This document shows positions 44,156-53,788 of a stretch of DNA of 64,000 nt, one piece after another. Under the pieces are notes generated by a model. The model searched no databases, had not been told where the DNA came from, and saw only the letters and a list, made by a program, of their open reading frames with translations. Location of the stretch: the NCBI RefSeq assembly GCF_017163935.1, contig NZ_JABVZR010000001.1:3472001-3536000 (forward strand), written 5' to 3'. The DNA is from Novosphingobium terrae. GTDB lineage: Bacteria; Pseudomonadota; Alphaproteobacteria; Sphingomonadales; Sphingomonadaceae. Both the position numbers and the translations under genes were made by a program. Within the stretch, counting starts at the first letter, position 1. Each line of letters starts with the position of its first letter.

Positions 44156-44177
44156 GCAAAGGGTGATAACCCTTTGC
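44156..44177. terminator. Terminator-like palindrome between marR and the sensor kinase
   Basis: Perfect 9-bp arms GCAAAGGGT/ACCCTTTGC with a 4-nt GATA loop, between convergent stops at 44146 and 44192. AAAAAGGGATT precedes it. Its shape (palindrome straight after a stop, purine-rich lead-in) recalls the ends of the dispersed element, but the flanks differ. Confidence 0.55.
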
Positions 44178-44191
44178 CCGCCGGAGGCCTC

Positions 44192-45568
44192 TTACTTCAC
44201 ACCGGGCAGAGCCAGACGAATGGTTGCCACCATCCCCCCGCAACTGCGGTTCTCCAAGGCAACCTCGGCACGAAACAGCTTGGCCTGAGCCCGCGCAATC
44301 GTCAGCCCCAGACCGGTGCCCCCCGTGGCGCGCGACCGGCTCTGCTCCCCGCGCGCGAAGGGCTGGAACATGCGCTCCAGATCCTCGGGCGGGATGCCGG
44401 GACCTTCGTCGGAGATGCGGATCTCCAGCTGATCCGGCGTGGCGATGCAGTCGATCCGCGCCGATCCGCCATAGTTCACGGCATTCTCGACCAGATTGGT
44501 GACACAGCGGGTCATGGCATCGATCTTGATCGGGATCGCCAGCCCGCAGGTCTTGCCGATCTCCACCTCGGCGCCCAGCTCCATGGCATCCTCGGCGATG
44601 CTGGCCAGCAGGGAGTCAATGTCCACGGTGGACCATGGCTCGCGATTGTCGGAGCTGCGCGCCAGATCGAGCCCGTCGCGCACGATGGACTGCATAATGG
44701 CCAGATCGGCGCTAAGCTGCGCGCGGATCGCCGGGTCGCTCACCTCGTCCAGCCGCAGTTGCAGGCGGGTGAGCGGAGTCTGCAGATCGTGGCTGATCGC
44801 GGCCAGCATGCCGGTGCGCTCACGATGCCCCTCGCTGACGCGCTGCTGCATCAGGTTGAAGGTGGCGATGGCAGTGCGCACCTCGCTGGGGCCGGTTTCG
44901 GCGAGCAGATGCGGCTCCTCGCCCAGCGAGAAGGCCTCGGTGGCGCTGGTCAGCTGGCGCAGCGGGCGGATGGCGACATAGGCCGCCAGCGTGGCCAGCA
45001 AAGCGCTCAGCACCACGATCAGCACCAGATAGAGCGGATCATACAGCGTCTGGCTGACGTTGAGATAGCGCGGCAACACCACGGCCAGCATGCGCGGATG
45101 GCCGCGCGGATCGTCAAAGCGCACCAGCCAGCAGGTGGGCACACCGGGCCAGACGAATTGCATCTCGGGATCGTTGCGGTTGCGCGGGAAGCAATATTCA
45201 TTGGGCTTGGCCTGCGCCAGAGCATGGGCGCGGGGCCCCAGCCGCGCGACCAGCAACTGGGTGAGCCGGGGACTGGGCCGGTCAATGGTCCAACCGGGCT
45301 GGGAGGTCAGAATATGCCGGACCAGACCGGCTTCCAGCAGCTTTTCGGTCACCTCGGGCCGGGCGCCCAGCTGGTTGGAGATATCCTCCACCGTGGAGGC
45401 GACGCTGGCCATGCGCAGATCGTTGAGGTTGCGGCGATGCGCCTCCTGCGCCACCATCAGCGCGGCGGTGGCCACCAGCGCCATGCCGCCCGTCAGCAGC
45501 AGCACCATGCGCCCCGCCAGAGAGGCCCAGAGGCGCGAAGCCCAGAAGCGAGACCTGCTCAGGCCCAT
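44192..45568 (-). CDS. Sensor histidine kinase (EnvZ-like)
   Basis: A 458-aa membrane kinase. TM1 is at about 21-40 and a periplasmic sensor region at 41-176. TM2 is at about 178-199, then HAMP. The H-box ISHDLQTPLTRLQ carries the phospho-accepting H260. N-box NLVENAVNYGG, G1 DEGPGIPPEDL and G2 GGTGLGLTIARA are all intact. The start overlaps the response-regulator gene by 10 bp, so the pair is translationally coupled. The divergent RND operon is the likely regulon. Confidence 0.93.
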   Translation of the reverse strand: MGLSRSRFWASRLWASLAGRMVLLLTGGMALVATAALMVAQEAHRRNLNDLRMASVASTVEDISNQLGARPEVTEKLLEAGLVRHILTSQPGWTIDRPSPRLTQLLVARLGPRAHALAQAKPNEYCFPRNRNDPEMQFVWPGVPTCWLVRFDDPRGHPRMLAVVLPRYLNVSQTLYDPLYLVLIVVLSALLATLAAYVAIRPLRQLTSATEAFSLGEEPHLLAETGPSEVRTAIATFNLMQQRVSEGHRERTGMLAAISHDLQTPLTRLQLRLDEVSDPAIRAQLSADLAIMQSIVRDGLDLARSSDNREPWSTVDIDSLLASIAEDAMELGAEVEIGKTCGLAIPIKIDAMTRCVTNLVENAVNYGGSARIDCIATPDQLEIRISDEGPGIPPEDLERMFQPFARGEQSRSRATGGTGLGLTIARAQAKLFRAEVALENRSCGGMVATIRLALPGVK

Positions 45569-46293
45569 TCAAAGCTGACGGTGCTGGCGAAGACATAGCC
45601 CTCATTGCGCACGGTGACGATCAGGCCTTCGTCCGCCCCTGCCGCCACCAGCTTCTGGCGCAAGCGGCTGATCTGCAGCACGATGGAGCGGTCCACCGCC
45701 ACCGTCGCCTTGCGCTCGGGCAGCAGCAGTTCTTTGGAAAGCACCCGGTTGGGCATCTCGATAAAGCGTTCGAGCAGGCGGAATTCGGCCGAAGACAGGA
45801 TCACCAGATGACCATCGGGCGCCACCAGCCGCCGCCCGATCAGATCGAGCCGCCACTCCCCAAAAATCGCATAGCGCGCCCCGCGCGGGCGCCCGGCAGG
45901 CATGGCGGCGAAACGGTGCAGCAGCTTGCGCACGCGGGCCAGCAATTCACGGAAATCGAAGGGCTTGGTCAAATAATCATCGGCGCCCAGTTCGAGGCCC
46001 AGCACGCGATCACTGGTGCTGTCACGCGCCGTCACCATGATGATCGCCCCGGCAAAACCCTGCGCACGCAATTGCGCGCAGAGCGCCAGCCCATCGCCAT
46101 CGGGCAGGTTCAGATCCAGCACGATCAGGTCGATCTGCTGGCTGCCCACGATCTGGCGCACCTGCGCCACATTGCCCGCCGTGCTGACATGGAAATGCTC
46201 ACGCCCGAAGCGCTGGGCCATCATCCCGCGAATATCCTCATCGTCATCGGCGACGAGGATGCTCTCTCCCTGTTGTTCGGCACCTTCCTGCAT
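45559..46293 (-). CDS. OmpR-family response regulator
   Basis: A 244-aa transcription factor. The receiver domain spans about 11-122 with acidic pocket DDDED at 16-20, phospho-acceptor D60 in LIVLDLNLPDGDG and the Lys of LTKPFDF near 110. The winged-helix output domain covers about 140-238, with SSAEFRLLERFIEMPNRVLSKELL and VDRSIVLQISRLRQKL. The partner is the kinase encoded immediately downstream. Phased repeats upstream of its start are a likely binding site. Confidence 0.93.
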   Translation of the reverse strand: MQEGAEQQGESILVADDDEDIRGMMAQRFGREHFHVSTAGNVAQVRQIVGSQQIDLIVLDLNLPDGDGLALCAQLRAQGFAGAIIMVTARDSTSDRVLGLELGADDYLTKPFDFRELLARVRKLLHRFAAMPAGRPRGARYAIFGEWRLDLIGRRLVAPDGHLVILSSAEFRLLERFIEMPNRVLSKELLLPERKATVAVDRSIVLQISRLRQKLVAAGADEGLIVTVRNEGYVFASTVSFEWA

Positions 46294-46343
46294 GCTTGGC
46301 CTATAACCTGCTCACGCCAAGCCTGTCACGCTGCGCCCCCGGC

Positions 46344-46390
46344 TTTGAGATGTTTTGAGACATTTCAAGATGCGCCGCAATGCTTCGAGA
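46344..46390. promoter_or_regulatory. 10-bp-phased direct repeats, probable response-regulator binding array
   Basis: TTTGAGA at 46344 and 46354, TTCAAGA at 46364 and TTCGAGA at 46384: four similar heptamers on an exact 10-bp grid (the slot at 46374 does not match). OmpR-family proteins bind such tandem half-sites. The array is between the regulator and the RND operon. Confidence 0.55.
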
Positions 46391-46489
46391 CGCGCTGATC
46401 CTAGGCCCCGCCCGCCCCGAGGCCTAGCCTGACGGCACGATGACAAAGCCACACCTCTGCCCCAGCCGCCTGATCCCGGGAGCCCGCGC

Positions 46490-47737
46490 ATGACCGACAC
46501 TAGCGAAGCCCCCTCCTCCCAGAAGCGCCAGCGCCGCATCATCTTCGGCGCGCTGGGCGTGGTGGCGCTTGGCCTGCTGGGCTGGGGCGTCTTCCACAAG
46601 AAGGCCGACGCGCCCAAGCCCGCCGCCGCCATCCCCGTCACGGCGGAGAAGGCCGTGGTGCGCGATATGGCGATCAACATCGCGGCGCTGGGCGCGGCGC
46701 AGGCCTGGACCAGCGACACGATCTTCGCGCAGGTCAGCGGCCGGCTGCTGAAGGTGAACTTCACCGAAGGCACGATGGTGCAAAAGGGCCAGGTGCTGGC
46801 CGAGGTCGACCCTGCTCCCTATCAGGCCGTGCTGACCCAGGCCCTGGGCACGCTGCACCGCGACGAGGCCATTCTGGCCGGCGCCCAGCGCGACCTCACC
46901 CGCTATCAGCATCTGGTCGCCACGGAATCCATCGCCCGCCAGACCGCCGAGGATCAGGCCGCCACCGTCGCGCAGGACAAGGGCACGGTGGAGTATGACA
47001 AGGGCGTGGTCGCCGCCGCGCAGGTCAATCTGCGCTGGTGCCATATCGTCTCTCCGGTCACGGGCCGGGCGGGTGTCCGTCTGGTCGATCCGGGCAATCT
47101 GGTGAGCGCCAGCGGCTCGACCGCCAGCGCTCAGGCCACCGCTTCCGCCACCAGCAATGCTTCGGCTACCTCCTCCACCGGCAGCGGCATCGTGGTGATC
47201 AACCAGCTTGAGCCCATCGCCGTCACCTTCACCGTGCCCGAGGGCCAGTTCGAGCATCTGGTGCAGGCCTCGCAAGGCTTCACCAAGCCGTTGACGGTGC
47301 AGGCCTTCGCTCAGGAAAGCGGGCAGCTGCTCGACACCGGCCAGCTGACCATCGCCGACAACAAGGTCGATCCCTCCACCGGCACCGTGGCGATGAAGGC
47401 CCGCTTCACCAATGCGGGCAAGCATCTGTGGCCCGGCCAGTTCGTCAATGTGAAGCTGGCCAGCCAGACGCTGAGCCATGTGACGGTGATCCCCAATGCC
47501 GCGGTCAACCGCGGGCCCAAGGGCAGCTTCGTCTTCATCGTGGGCGCTGACGGCAAGGCCGCCATGCATCCCACCCAGATCATCGGCAGCGATGGCGGCT
47601 ATACGGCGGTGAAGGGCGGGGTGAACCCCGGCGACACCGTGGTGACCGACGGGCAGATGATCCTGAAGGAAGGCTCCGCCGTGCGCATCGCCCATGCGCC
47701 TGCCGGGCAACCGTCCAGCCTGCAGGGTGGCGCATGA
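46490..47737 (+). CDS. RND efflux periplasmic adaptor (MdtA-like)
   Basis: A 415-aa membrane-fusion protein. A single N-terminal hydrophobic segment (IIFGALGVVALGLLGWGVF, about 18-36) has no lipobox, so it is membrane-anchored. Lipoyl half FAQVSGRLLKVNFTEGTMVQKGQVLAEVDPAPYQA is near 82-116, then an alpha hairpin, lipoyl half two (SPVTGRAGVRLVDPGNLV) and beta-barrel (LEPIAVTFTVPEGQFEHL). An unusual Ser/Ala/Thr-rich insert (about 205-225) interrupts the barrel. GGGAG precedes the ATG. It overlaps the pump gene by 4 bp (ATGA). Confidence 0.93.
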   Translation: MTDTSEAPSSQKRQRRIIFGALGVVALGLLGWGVFHKKADAPKPAAAIPVTAEKAVVRDMAINIAALGAAQAWTSDTIFAQVSGRLLKVNFTEGTMVQKGQVLAEVDPAPYQAVLTQALGTLHRDEAILAGAQRDLTRYQHLVATESIARQTAEDQAATVAQDKGTVEYDKGVVAAAQVNLRWCHIVSPVTGRAGVRLVDPGNLVSASGSTASAQATASATSNASATSSTGSGIVVINQLEPIAVTFTVPEGQFEHLVQASQGFTKPLTVQAFAQESGQLLDTGQLTIADNKVDPSTGTVAMKARFTNAGKHLWPGQFVNVKLASQTLSHVTVIPNAAVNRGPKGSFVFIVGADGKAAMHPTQIIGSDGGYTAVKGGVNPGDTVVTDGQMILKEGSAVRIAHAPAGQPSSLQGGA

Positions 47738-50700
47738 GCATCTCGCGCCCCTTTATCCAGAGGCCGGTGGCGACCACGCTGCTGGCCGCCGCGATCCTGC
47801 TGATCGGCATCGTCGCCTATTTCAACCTGCCGGTCGCGGCGCTGCCCAGCGTGGACTTTCCCACGCTGCAGGTCAGCACCAGCCTGCCCGGCGCCAGTCC
47901 GACCACCATGGCCTCCAACGTGGCCACCCCGCTGGAGCGGCAATTCGCGCTGATCCCGGGCATTTCGCAGATGACCTCGGTCAGTTCGCTGGGCAGCACC
48001 AGCATCACCCTGCAGTTCCAGCTCAACCAGAGCATCGACTCTGACTTCATGCAGGTGCAGGCCGCCATCAACGCGGCCAGCGCCCAGCTGCCATCGAACC
48101 TGCCCGCCCAGCCCACCATCCGCAAGGTCAACCCCGCCGACGCGCCGATCATGGTGCTGACCATGACCTCGGACACGCTGCCGCTCGATCAGGTGGACAA
48201 TTACGCCGACGTGATCCTTTCGCAGCAGGTCTCCAGCATTCAGGGCGTGGGTCTGGTCACCATCGGCGGGCAGCAGAAGCCTGCGGTGCGCATCCAGCTC
48301 GATCCCAACAAGGTGGCCGCGCGCGGGCTTCAGCTCGACAATGTGCGCGCCAAGCTGGTGGCCTCCACCACCAATGCGCCCAAGGGCTCGATCAATGGCG
48401 CGCAGCAGGGGCTGACGGTCTATGCCAATGACCAGATTCTGGACGCCAAGGGCTGGCAGAATCTGGTGGTCGGCTATTCCGGCGGCAAGGCCGTGCATCT
48501 CTCAGACATCGGCAGCGCCGAGCCGGGGGTGGAAAACAATCAGGTCGGCGCCTGGACCTTCCCGGGCAAGGCCAATGAGGACCCCACCTTCAAGGCCAAT
48601 CAGGGCATCCTGCTGGTGATCTACAAGCAGCCGGGCGCCAATGTGATCCAGACCGTGCAGGCCATCCGTGATGCCCTGCCGCGCCTGAAGGCCAACATCC
48701 CGCCGGGCATCAATGTTTCGGTGCTCCGCGATTCCACCCAGACCATTCAGGCCTCGGTGAAGGATGTGGAGCAGACCCTGCTGATCACCATCGTGCTGGT
48801 GGTGGCGGTGATCTTCGTCTTCCTGCTCGACATTCGCGCCACGCTGATCCCCAGCGCGGTGATCCCGCTCGCCCTGCTGGGCGCTGCTGCCGGTCTGTAT
48901 ATTCTGGGCGACAGTCTCGACAATCTCTCGCTGATGGCGCTCTCCATCGCGGTCGGCTTCGTGGTGGATGACGCCATCGTGATGGTCGAGGTGATCTGGC
49001 AGCATATGGAGCATGGCGCCAAACCGCTGGAGGCGGCTCTGGCCGGCGCCGGCGAGGTGGGCTTCACCATCCTGTCGATCACCGCCTCGCTGATCGCGGT
49101 GTTCACGCCGCTGATGTTCATGGGCGGCGTGGTCGGCCTGTTCATGCATGAGTTCGCCGTGGCGCTCAGCACCGCCGTGCTGATGTCCATGGTGCTGACG
49201 CTGACCCTGACGCCGATGCTCTGCGCGCAGTTCCTGAAAAACCCGCATCCGCCTACGCATGGCATCACCAAATGGCTGGAGCAGAGCTTCCACCGCATGG
49301 ACCGCGCCTATGCCCGCGCGCTCGACCGGATCATGCATCACCGCCTGATCACGCTGATCATCTTCCTGATCACCATCGTGATCGCGGTGGTGCTCTATGC
49401 CACGGCCAACACCGGCTTCTTCCCGCAGCAGGACACCGGCTTCCTGTCGGGCGTGATGCTCACCTCGCAGGATGCCGCTTTCGGCAAGACCAAGGACAAG
49501 ATCCAGCAGGTCGGCAACATCATCAAGAATGATCCCGATGTGGCCGGGCTGGGGCTGTTCGTGGGCAATGGCAGCGCCAATCAGGCCAATCTGATGATCG
49601 CGCTCAAGCCCAAAGATGCCGGTCGCGAGGCCACTGCCGATCAGATCATCGCCCGCCTGCGCCCCAAGCTGGCGCAGCTTGTTGGCGTGCAGACCTTCCT
49701 TCAGGCCACGCAGGACATCAATGTCGGCGGGCGTGCGGGTCAGGCGCAGTATCAGTACACGCTGTCGGATTCCGATCTCGATGAGCTGAACGAATGGGCG
49801 CCCAAGATGATGGCCGCCATGCAGAAGCTGCCCGAGCTGAAGGATGTCAGCTCTGACCAGCAATCGAAGGGCGGTTCGCTCAACCTCACCATCGATCGCG
49901 ATGCGGCGGCGCGCTTCGGCCTCTCCCCCACCGATGTCGACACCGCCATCTATGAGATGATCGGTCAGGATGAGGTGGCGCAGTATTACACCCAGCAGAA
50001 CTCCTATCACATCGTGATCGAGGGCCCGCCCAAGCTGCAACAGACGCCCGACATTCTGGACTCGCTCTACATCCTGTCGTCCAGCACCGGGAAGACCGTG
50101 CCGCTCTCCTCCTTCGTGAAGGCCACGCAGTCGGGCAACAGCAGCGTGACGATCAACCATCAGAGCGAATTCCCTGCCGCGACCCTGTCCTTCAACCTGT
50201 CGCCGGGCGTGTCGCTCAGCCAGGCCACGGCGGCGGTGGAGAAGGTGCGCGAGGATCTGGGCGCCCCGGTGACGCTGAACGGCGCCTTCCAGGGCAATGC
50301 GCAGGCCTTCAAGCAGTCGCTTTCCAGCGAGCCGGTGCTGATCGCCGCCGCGCTGATCGCGGTCTATGTGATCCTTGGCGTGCTCTATGAGAGCTTTATC
50401 CATCCGATCACCATTCTCTCAACCCTGCCTTCTGCGGGCGTGGGGGCACTGCTGGCGCTGCGCCTTGCCGGGCAGGATCTCAATGTGATCGGCATCATCG
50501 CCATCATCCTGCTGATCGGCATCGTGAAGAAGAACGGCATCATGATCGTGGACGTGGCCATGCGGCTGGAGCGCGAGGAAAACCTCTCTGCCGAGGATGC
50601 GGCGGTGAAGGCCTCGGTCCAGCGACTGCGCCCGATCCTGATGACCACGGCGGCGGCCGCGCTGGGCGGCGTGCCGATGATCCTGATGACCGGCACCGGC

Positions 50701-50895
50701 TCGGAATTCCGCCAGCCGCTGGGTTACGCCATCGTCGGCGGCCTGCTGGTGAGCCAGATCCTGACGCTGTTCACCACCCCGGTGGTCTACACCTATCTCG
50801 ACCGCCTGCGCAGCCGCCACAGCCAGCATGGGGATGAGCCCCAAGAGTCGCATAAGCCCGAAGAGGGCCAGCATGAGGAGGTGGCCCCGGCATGA
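47734..50895 (+). CDS. RND multidrug efflux pump (HAE1/MdtB-C type)
   Basis: Proton-driven inner-membrane exporter of 1053 aa, the normal size. N-terminal FIQRPVATTLLAAAILLIGIVAYFNLPVAALPSVDFPT is typical of MdtB/C-like pumps (split over TM1 and its exit). The proton-relay Asp pair lies in GFVVDDAIVMVEVIW in TM4. Further motifs are PQQDTGFLSG, NVIGIIAIILLIGIVKKNGIMIVD near TM11 and RLRPILMTTAAAALGGVPM. The charged C-terminal tail (about 30 residues, His/Glu-rich) is longer than usual. ATGA overlaps join it to the adaptor before and the outer-membrane factor after. Confidence 0.95.
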   Translation: MSISRPFIQRPVATTLLAAAILLIGIVAYFNLPVAALPSVDFPTLQVSTSLPGASPTTMASNVATPLERQFALIPGISQMTSVSSLGSTSITLQFQLNQSIDSDFMQVQAAINAASAQLPSNLPAQPTIRKVNPADAPIMVLTMTSDTLPLDQVDNYADVILSQQVSSIQGVGLVTIGGQQKPAVRIQLDPNKVAARGLQLDNVRAKLVASTTNAPKGSINGAQQGLTVYANDQILDAKGWQNLVVGYSGGKAVHLSDIGSAEPGVENNQVGAWTFPGKANEDPTFKANQGILLVIYKQPGANVIQTVQAIRDALPRLKANIPPGINVSVLRDSTQTIQASVKDVEQTLLITIVLVVAVIFVFLLDIRATLIPSAVIPLALLGAAAGLYILGDSLDNLSLMALSIAVGFVVDDAIVMVEVIWQHMEHGAKPLEAALAGAGEVGFTILSITASLIAVFTPLMFMGGVVGLFMHEFAVALSTAVLMSMVLTLTLTPMLCAQFLKNPHPPTHGITKWLEQSFHRMDRAYARALDRIMHHRLITLIIFLITIVIAVVLYATANTGFFPQQDTGFLSGVMLTSQDAAFGKTKDKIQQVGNIIKNDPDVAGLGLFVGNGSANQANLMIALKPKDAGREATADQIIARLRPKLAQLVGVQTFLQATQDINVGGRAGQAQYQYTLSDSDLDELNEWAPKMMAAMQKLPELKDVSSDQQSKGGSLNLTIDRDAAARFGLSPTDVDTAIYEMIGQDEVAQYYTQQNSYHIVIEGPPKLQQTPDILDSLYILSSSTGKTVPLSSFVKATQSGNSSVTINHQSEFPAATLSFNLSPGVSLSQATAAVEKVREDLGAPVTLNGAFQGNAQAFKQSLSSEPVLIAAALIAVYVILGVLYESFIHPITILSTLPSAGVGALLALRLAGQDLNVIGIIAIILLIGIVKKNGIMIVDVAMRLEREENLSAEDAAVKASVQRLRPILMTTAAAALGGVPMILMTGTGSEFRQPLGYAIVGGLLVSQILTLFTTPVVYTYLDRLRSRHSQHGDEPQESHKPEEGQHEEVAPA

Positions 50896-52310
50896 TCCGC
50901 CTGCATAAAACCATCGCCGCCCTGCTGGCCGTCACCGCTTTGTCGGGCTGCGCCGTGGGCCCGAACTATCACCGCCCCGAGGCCCCCGTCGCGCCCAAAT
51001 TCAAGGAGGCCGAAGGCTGGACCCCCAGCCAGCCAGCCGACGGGATCGACCGGGGCGCATGGTGGTCGATGTTCAACGATGCCACGCTGGATCAGCTGGA
51101 GCGGCAGGTCGCCAGCTCCAACCAGACGGTCAAGCAGTATGAGGCGGCCTATCGGCAGGCTCAGGCGGTGACCTCGGCGGCCAAGGCCTCCTTCTTCCCC
51201 ACCGTGGGCGCCACGGCGGATGCTCAGAAAAGCCATGCCCCCAGCACGGCCAACCCCGGCCATGGCGTGACCACCACGACCTACAGCGGTGCGCTGGAAG
51301 CCAGCTGGGTGCCAGATCTATGGGGCAAGGTGCGGCGCACGGTGGAAAGCGACAAGGCTCTGGCCCAGGCCAGCGCCGCCGATCTGGCCAATGCGCAACT
51401 GGTGGCGCAGGCCACGCTGGCGCAGGACTATTTCGAGCTGCGCGTGCTGGATGAGCAGGCCAGCGTCTGGCGCGACACCATCGCCGATTATCAGAAATTC
51501 CTCGAACTGACGCAGAACCAGTTCAAGGAAGGCACCGCCGCCAAATCCGCCGTCATCACCGCGCAAACGCAATTGTACGGGGCACAGGCCTCGCTGGTGG
51601 ACATTGGCGTCAAGCGCGCCGCCATGGAGCATGCCATCGCCATGCTGGTGGGCGTAACGCCCGCGCAGCTGACCATCGCCCCGGCCCCGCTGGCGCATAC
51701 GGTGCCGGTGGCGCCGGTCTCGGTGGCCTCCACCCTGTTGCAGCGGCGGCCTGATATTGCGGCATCCGAACGGCGTATGGCCTCCTCCAACGCGCTGATC
51801 GGCGTGGCGGTCTCGGCCTATTTCCCTGACCTTACTTTGTCAGGCCAGGGCGGCACGCAGGGCGCCACTTTGGGCAGCCTGTTCAGCGCCGCCACCAACC
51901 TGTGGTCCTTTGGCGGGCAGCTGACCGAGACGCTGCTCGATTTCGGCGCGCGCAAGGCGCAGGTGCGCGAGGCGCGCGCCGCCTATGACGAAAGCGTCGC
52001 CTCCTACCGCCAGACGGTGCTGACGGCCTTCCAGGGCGTGGAGGATGAACTCGCCGCGCTGCGCGTCTATCAGGAAGAGGAGGATGTGCTGCTGCGCACG
52101 CAGGCCTCCGCGCGCGAAGCGGTGCGGCTGGACCTCAACCAGTATAAGGAAGGCACGGTGGATTACACCACCGTCATCACCGCTCAGGCCACAGAGCGCA
52201 CCGCCTCGCAGAATGTGCTGACCGTGCTGCAACAGCGCCTGCAGGCCAGCGTGCTGCTGGTCGAGGATCTGGGCGGCGGCTGGGATGCGAAGGATCTCCC
52301 CAAAGGCTGA
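50892..52310 (+). CDS. Outer-membrane efflux lipoprotein (NodT family)
   Basis: The outer-membrane channel of the RND system, 472 aa. Lipobox LSGC with acylated Cys20, followed by AVGPNYHRPE, the canonical start. Two OEP repeats are seen: LDQLERQVASSNQTVKQYEAAYRQAQA and the later SNALIGVAVSAYFPDLTLSGQGG. The WVPDLWGKVRRTVESD motif is also present. It is the final gene of the operon and ends in a bidirectional terminator. It is about as diverged from the other NodT protein in this window (33560) as expected for separate systems. Confidence 0.93.
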   Translation: MIRLHKTIAALLAVTALSGCAVGPNYHRPEAPVAPKFKEAEGWTPSQPADGIDRGAWWSMFNDATLDQLERQVASSNQTVKQYEAAYRQAQAVTSAAKASFFPTVGATADAQKSHAPSTANPGHGVTTTTYSGALEASWVPDLWGKVRRTVESDKALAQASAADLANAQLVAQATLAQDYFELRVLDEQASVWRDTIADYQKFLELTQNQFKEGTAAKSAVITAQTQLYGAQASLVDIGVKRAAMEHAIAMLVGVTPAQLTIAPAPLAHTVPVAPVSVASTLLQRRPDIAASERRMASSNALIGVAVSAYFPDLTLSGQGGTQGATLGSLFSAATNLWSFGGQLTETLLDFGARKAQVREARAAYDESVASYRQTVLTAFQGVEDELAALRVYQEEEDVLLRTQASAREAVRLDLNQYKEGTVDYTTVITAQATERTASQNVLTVLQQRLQASVLLVEDLGGGWDAKDLPKG

Positions 52311-52323
52311 TCTCGACATGAAA

Positions 52324-52354
52324 ACGGAGCCTTTCCGCAGAAAGGCTCCGTTTC
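52324..52354. terminator. Bidirectional intrinsic terminator
   Basis: Perfect 12-bp arms ACGGAGCCTTTC/GAAAGGCTCCGT with loop CGCA. A T-run (TTT) follows on the plus side and AAAA precedes it, so it ends both the RND operon (stop 52310) and the convergent otsA gene (stop 52361). Confidence 0.92.
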
Positions 52355-52360
52355 AAAGCA

Positions 52361-53788
52361 TCAGGAGGTTTTCACCGCCCCCTTGGTGGGCAGAGCGACA
52401 ACCTTGGGCGAAGGCTCATCCCTGCCGCAGGCATCCAGCGCGGTCGTGAACTCATTAAGCCACCACATCACATCGCGCTTCTGCACATCCTCCATCATGA
52501 TGGTCCAGCGGCGCTTGCGCTCCTCCAGCGGCATCACCAGCGCCTGAAGCATGGCGTCGGACAGTTCCTCGGCGCTGTGCGGGTTGACGAGGATCGCCTC
52601 CTTCATCTGCGAGGCCGCCCCGGCAAAGCGCGAGAGGATCAGCACGCCCGGATCGGCAGGGTCCTGCGCGGCGATATACTCCTTGGCGACCAGATTCATG
52701 CCATCCATCAGCGGGGTCACCAGCCCGATGCGGCTGGCGCGATAGACGCCTGCCAGCATATCGCGCGCATAGGCCTGATTCACATAGCGGATCGGCACCC
52801 AGTCCAGCCCGGCGTAAGCGCCGTTGATGCGGCCCGCCAGACCTTCCAGCGTGGTGCGGATGCGCTGATAGCTCTCCACCGCCCCGCGTGACGGCGGCGC
52901 GATCTGCAGCAGCACCACCTCCTTGCGCTCCTCGGGGTGTTCGGTGAGGAAGCGTTCGTAGCCGAGGAAGCGCTCCTCCAGCCCCTTGGAATAGTCGAGG
53001 CGATCCACGCCCACCATCAGGGCACGGCCCACGGCGCTGTCCTTCACGCGACGGAAGGTGGTGCGCGCCGTGCCGCTGGCGGCCAGATCGGCGAATTCGC
53101 GCGCATCGATCCCCACCGGGCAGGCGATGAGTTTCAGCGTGCGGTCGCCCAGCGTGGCGGTGGTGCCATCATCGCTGATCGTGCCGCCCAGCTCCTCGCG
53201 CACGAAATCGCAGAAGCTGTCTAGCCATTCCTGCGTGTGGAAGCCCATCAGATCATAGGCGAAGAGCATCTCCACCATCTCGCGCGCCTCGGGCAGGGTC
53301 ATCAGCAGCTTGCGCGGCGGCCAGGGGATATGCAGGAAAAAGCCGATGCGGTTGGTCACGCCCCGCTCGCGCAGATCGGCGCCCAGCGGCAGCATATGGT
53401 AATCCTGCACCCAGACCGAATCCTCAGCCTCGATCAGCGGCAGCACGGTTTCGGCAAAACGCTCATTCACCCGGCGATAGCCACCGGCGAAGCTGCGCTC
53501 ATATTCGGCCAGATCGATGCGGTAATGGAACAGCGGCCACAGGGTGCGGTTGGCGTAGCCGTTGTAATATTCCTCGATGTCCTGATCTTCCAGATCGATG
53601 GTGGCGGTGCGCACATCGTCCTCGATATGGAAGTTGATATGGCCGGTGAACTGGTCGGTGCGACCACCGGACCAGCCGAACCAGATGCCGCCATTTTCGC
53701 GCAGCGCAGCCATCAGCGCCACGGCAAGGCCGCCAGCGGCGCCTCCGCCGGCACTGACACGGTTGGAGATGACGATCAGACGACTCAA
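52361..53788 (-). CDS. otsA: Trehalose-6-phosphate synthase
   Basis: GT20 enzyme that joins glucose from UDP-glucose to glucose 6-phosphate. Translated from the TTG at 53788 it is 475 aa and starts SRLIVISNRVS, the conserved OtsA N terminus. The TTG overlaps the TGA of the GH15 gene as TTGA, so the start is set by coupling. Motifs: FGWSGG near 39, VQDYHMLPLGADL near 128, GFFLHIPWPP near 152, VGVDRLDYSKGLEERF near 260 and DGMNLVAKEYIA near 360. It is the last gene of the otsB-GH15-otsA operon. The open frame reaching 53872 lies inside the upstream gene and is not the start. Confidence 0.94.
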   Translation of the reverse strand: MSRLIVISNRVSAGGGAAGGLAVALMAALRENGGIWFGWSGGRTDQFTGHINFHIEDDVRTATIDLEDQDIEEYYNGYANRTLWPLFHYRIDLAEYERSFAGGYRRVNERFAETVLPLIEAEDSVWVQDYHMLPLGADLRERGVTNRIGFFLHIPWPPRKLLMTLPEAREMVEMLFAYDLMGFHTQEWLDSFCDFVREELGGTISDDGTTATLGDRTLKLIACPVGIDAREFADLAASGTARTTFRRVKDSAVGRALMVGVDRLDYSKGLEERFLGYERFLTEHPEERKEVVLLQIAPPSRGAVESYQRIRTTLEGLAGRINGAYAGLDWVPIRYVNQAYARDMLAGVYRASRIGLVTPLMDGMNLVAKEYIAAQDPADPGVLILSRFAGAASQMKEAILVNPHSAEELSDAMLQALVMPLEERKRRWTIMMEDVQKRDVMWWLNEFTTALDACGRDEPSPKVVALPTKGAVKTS

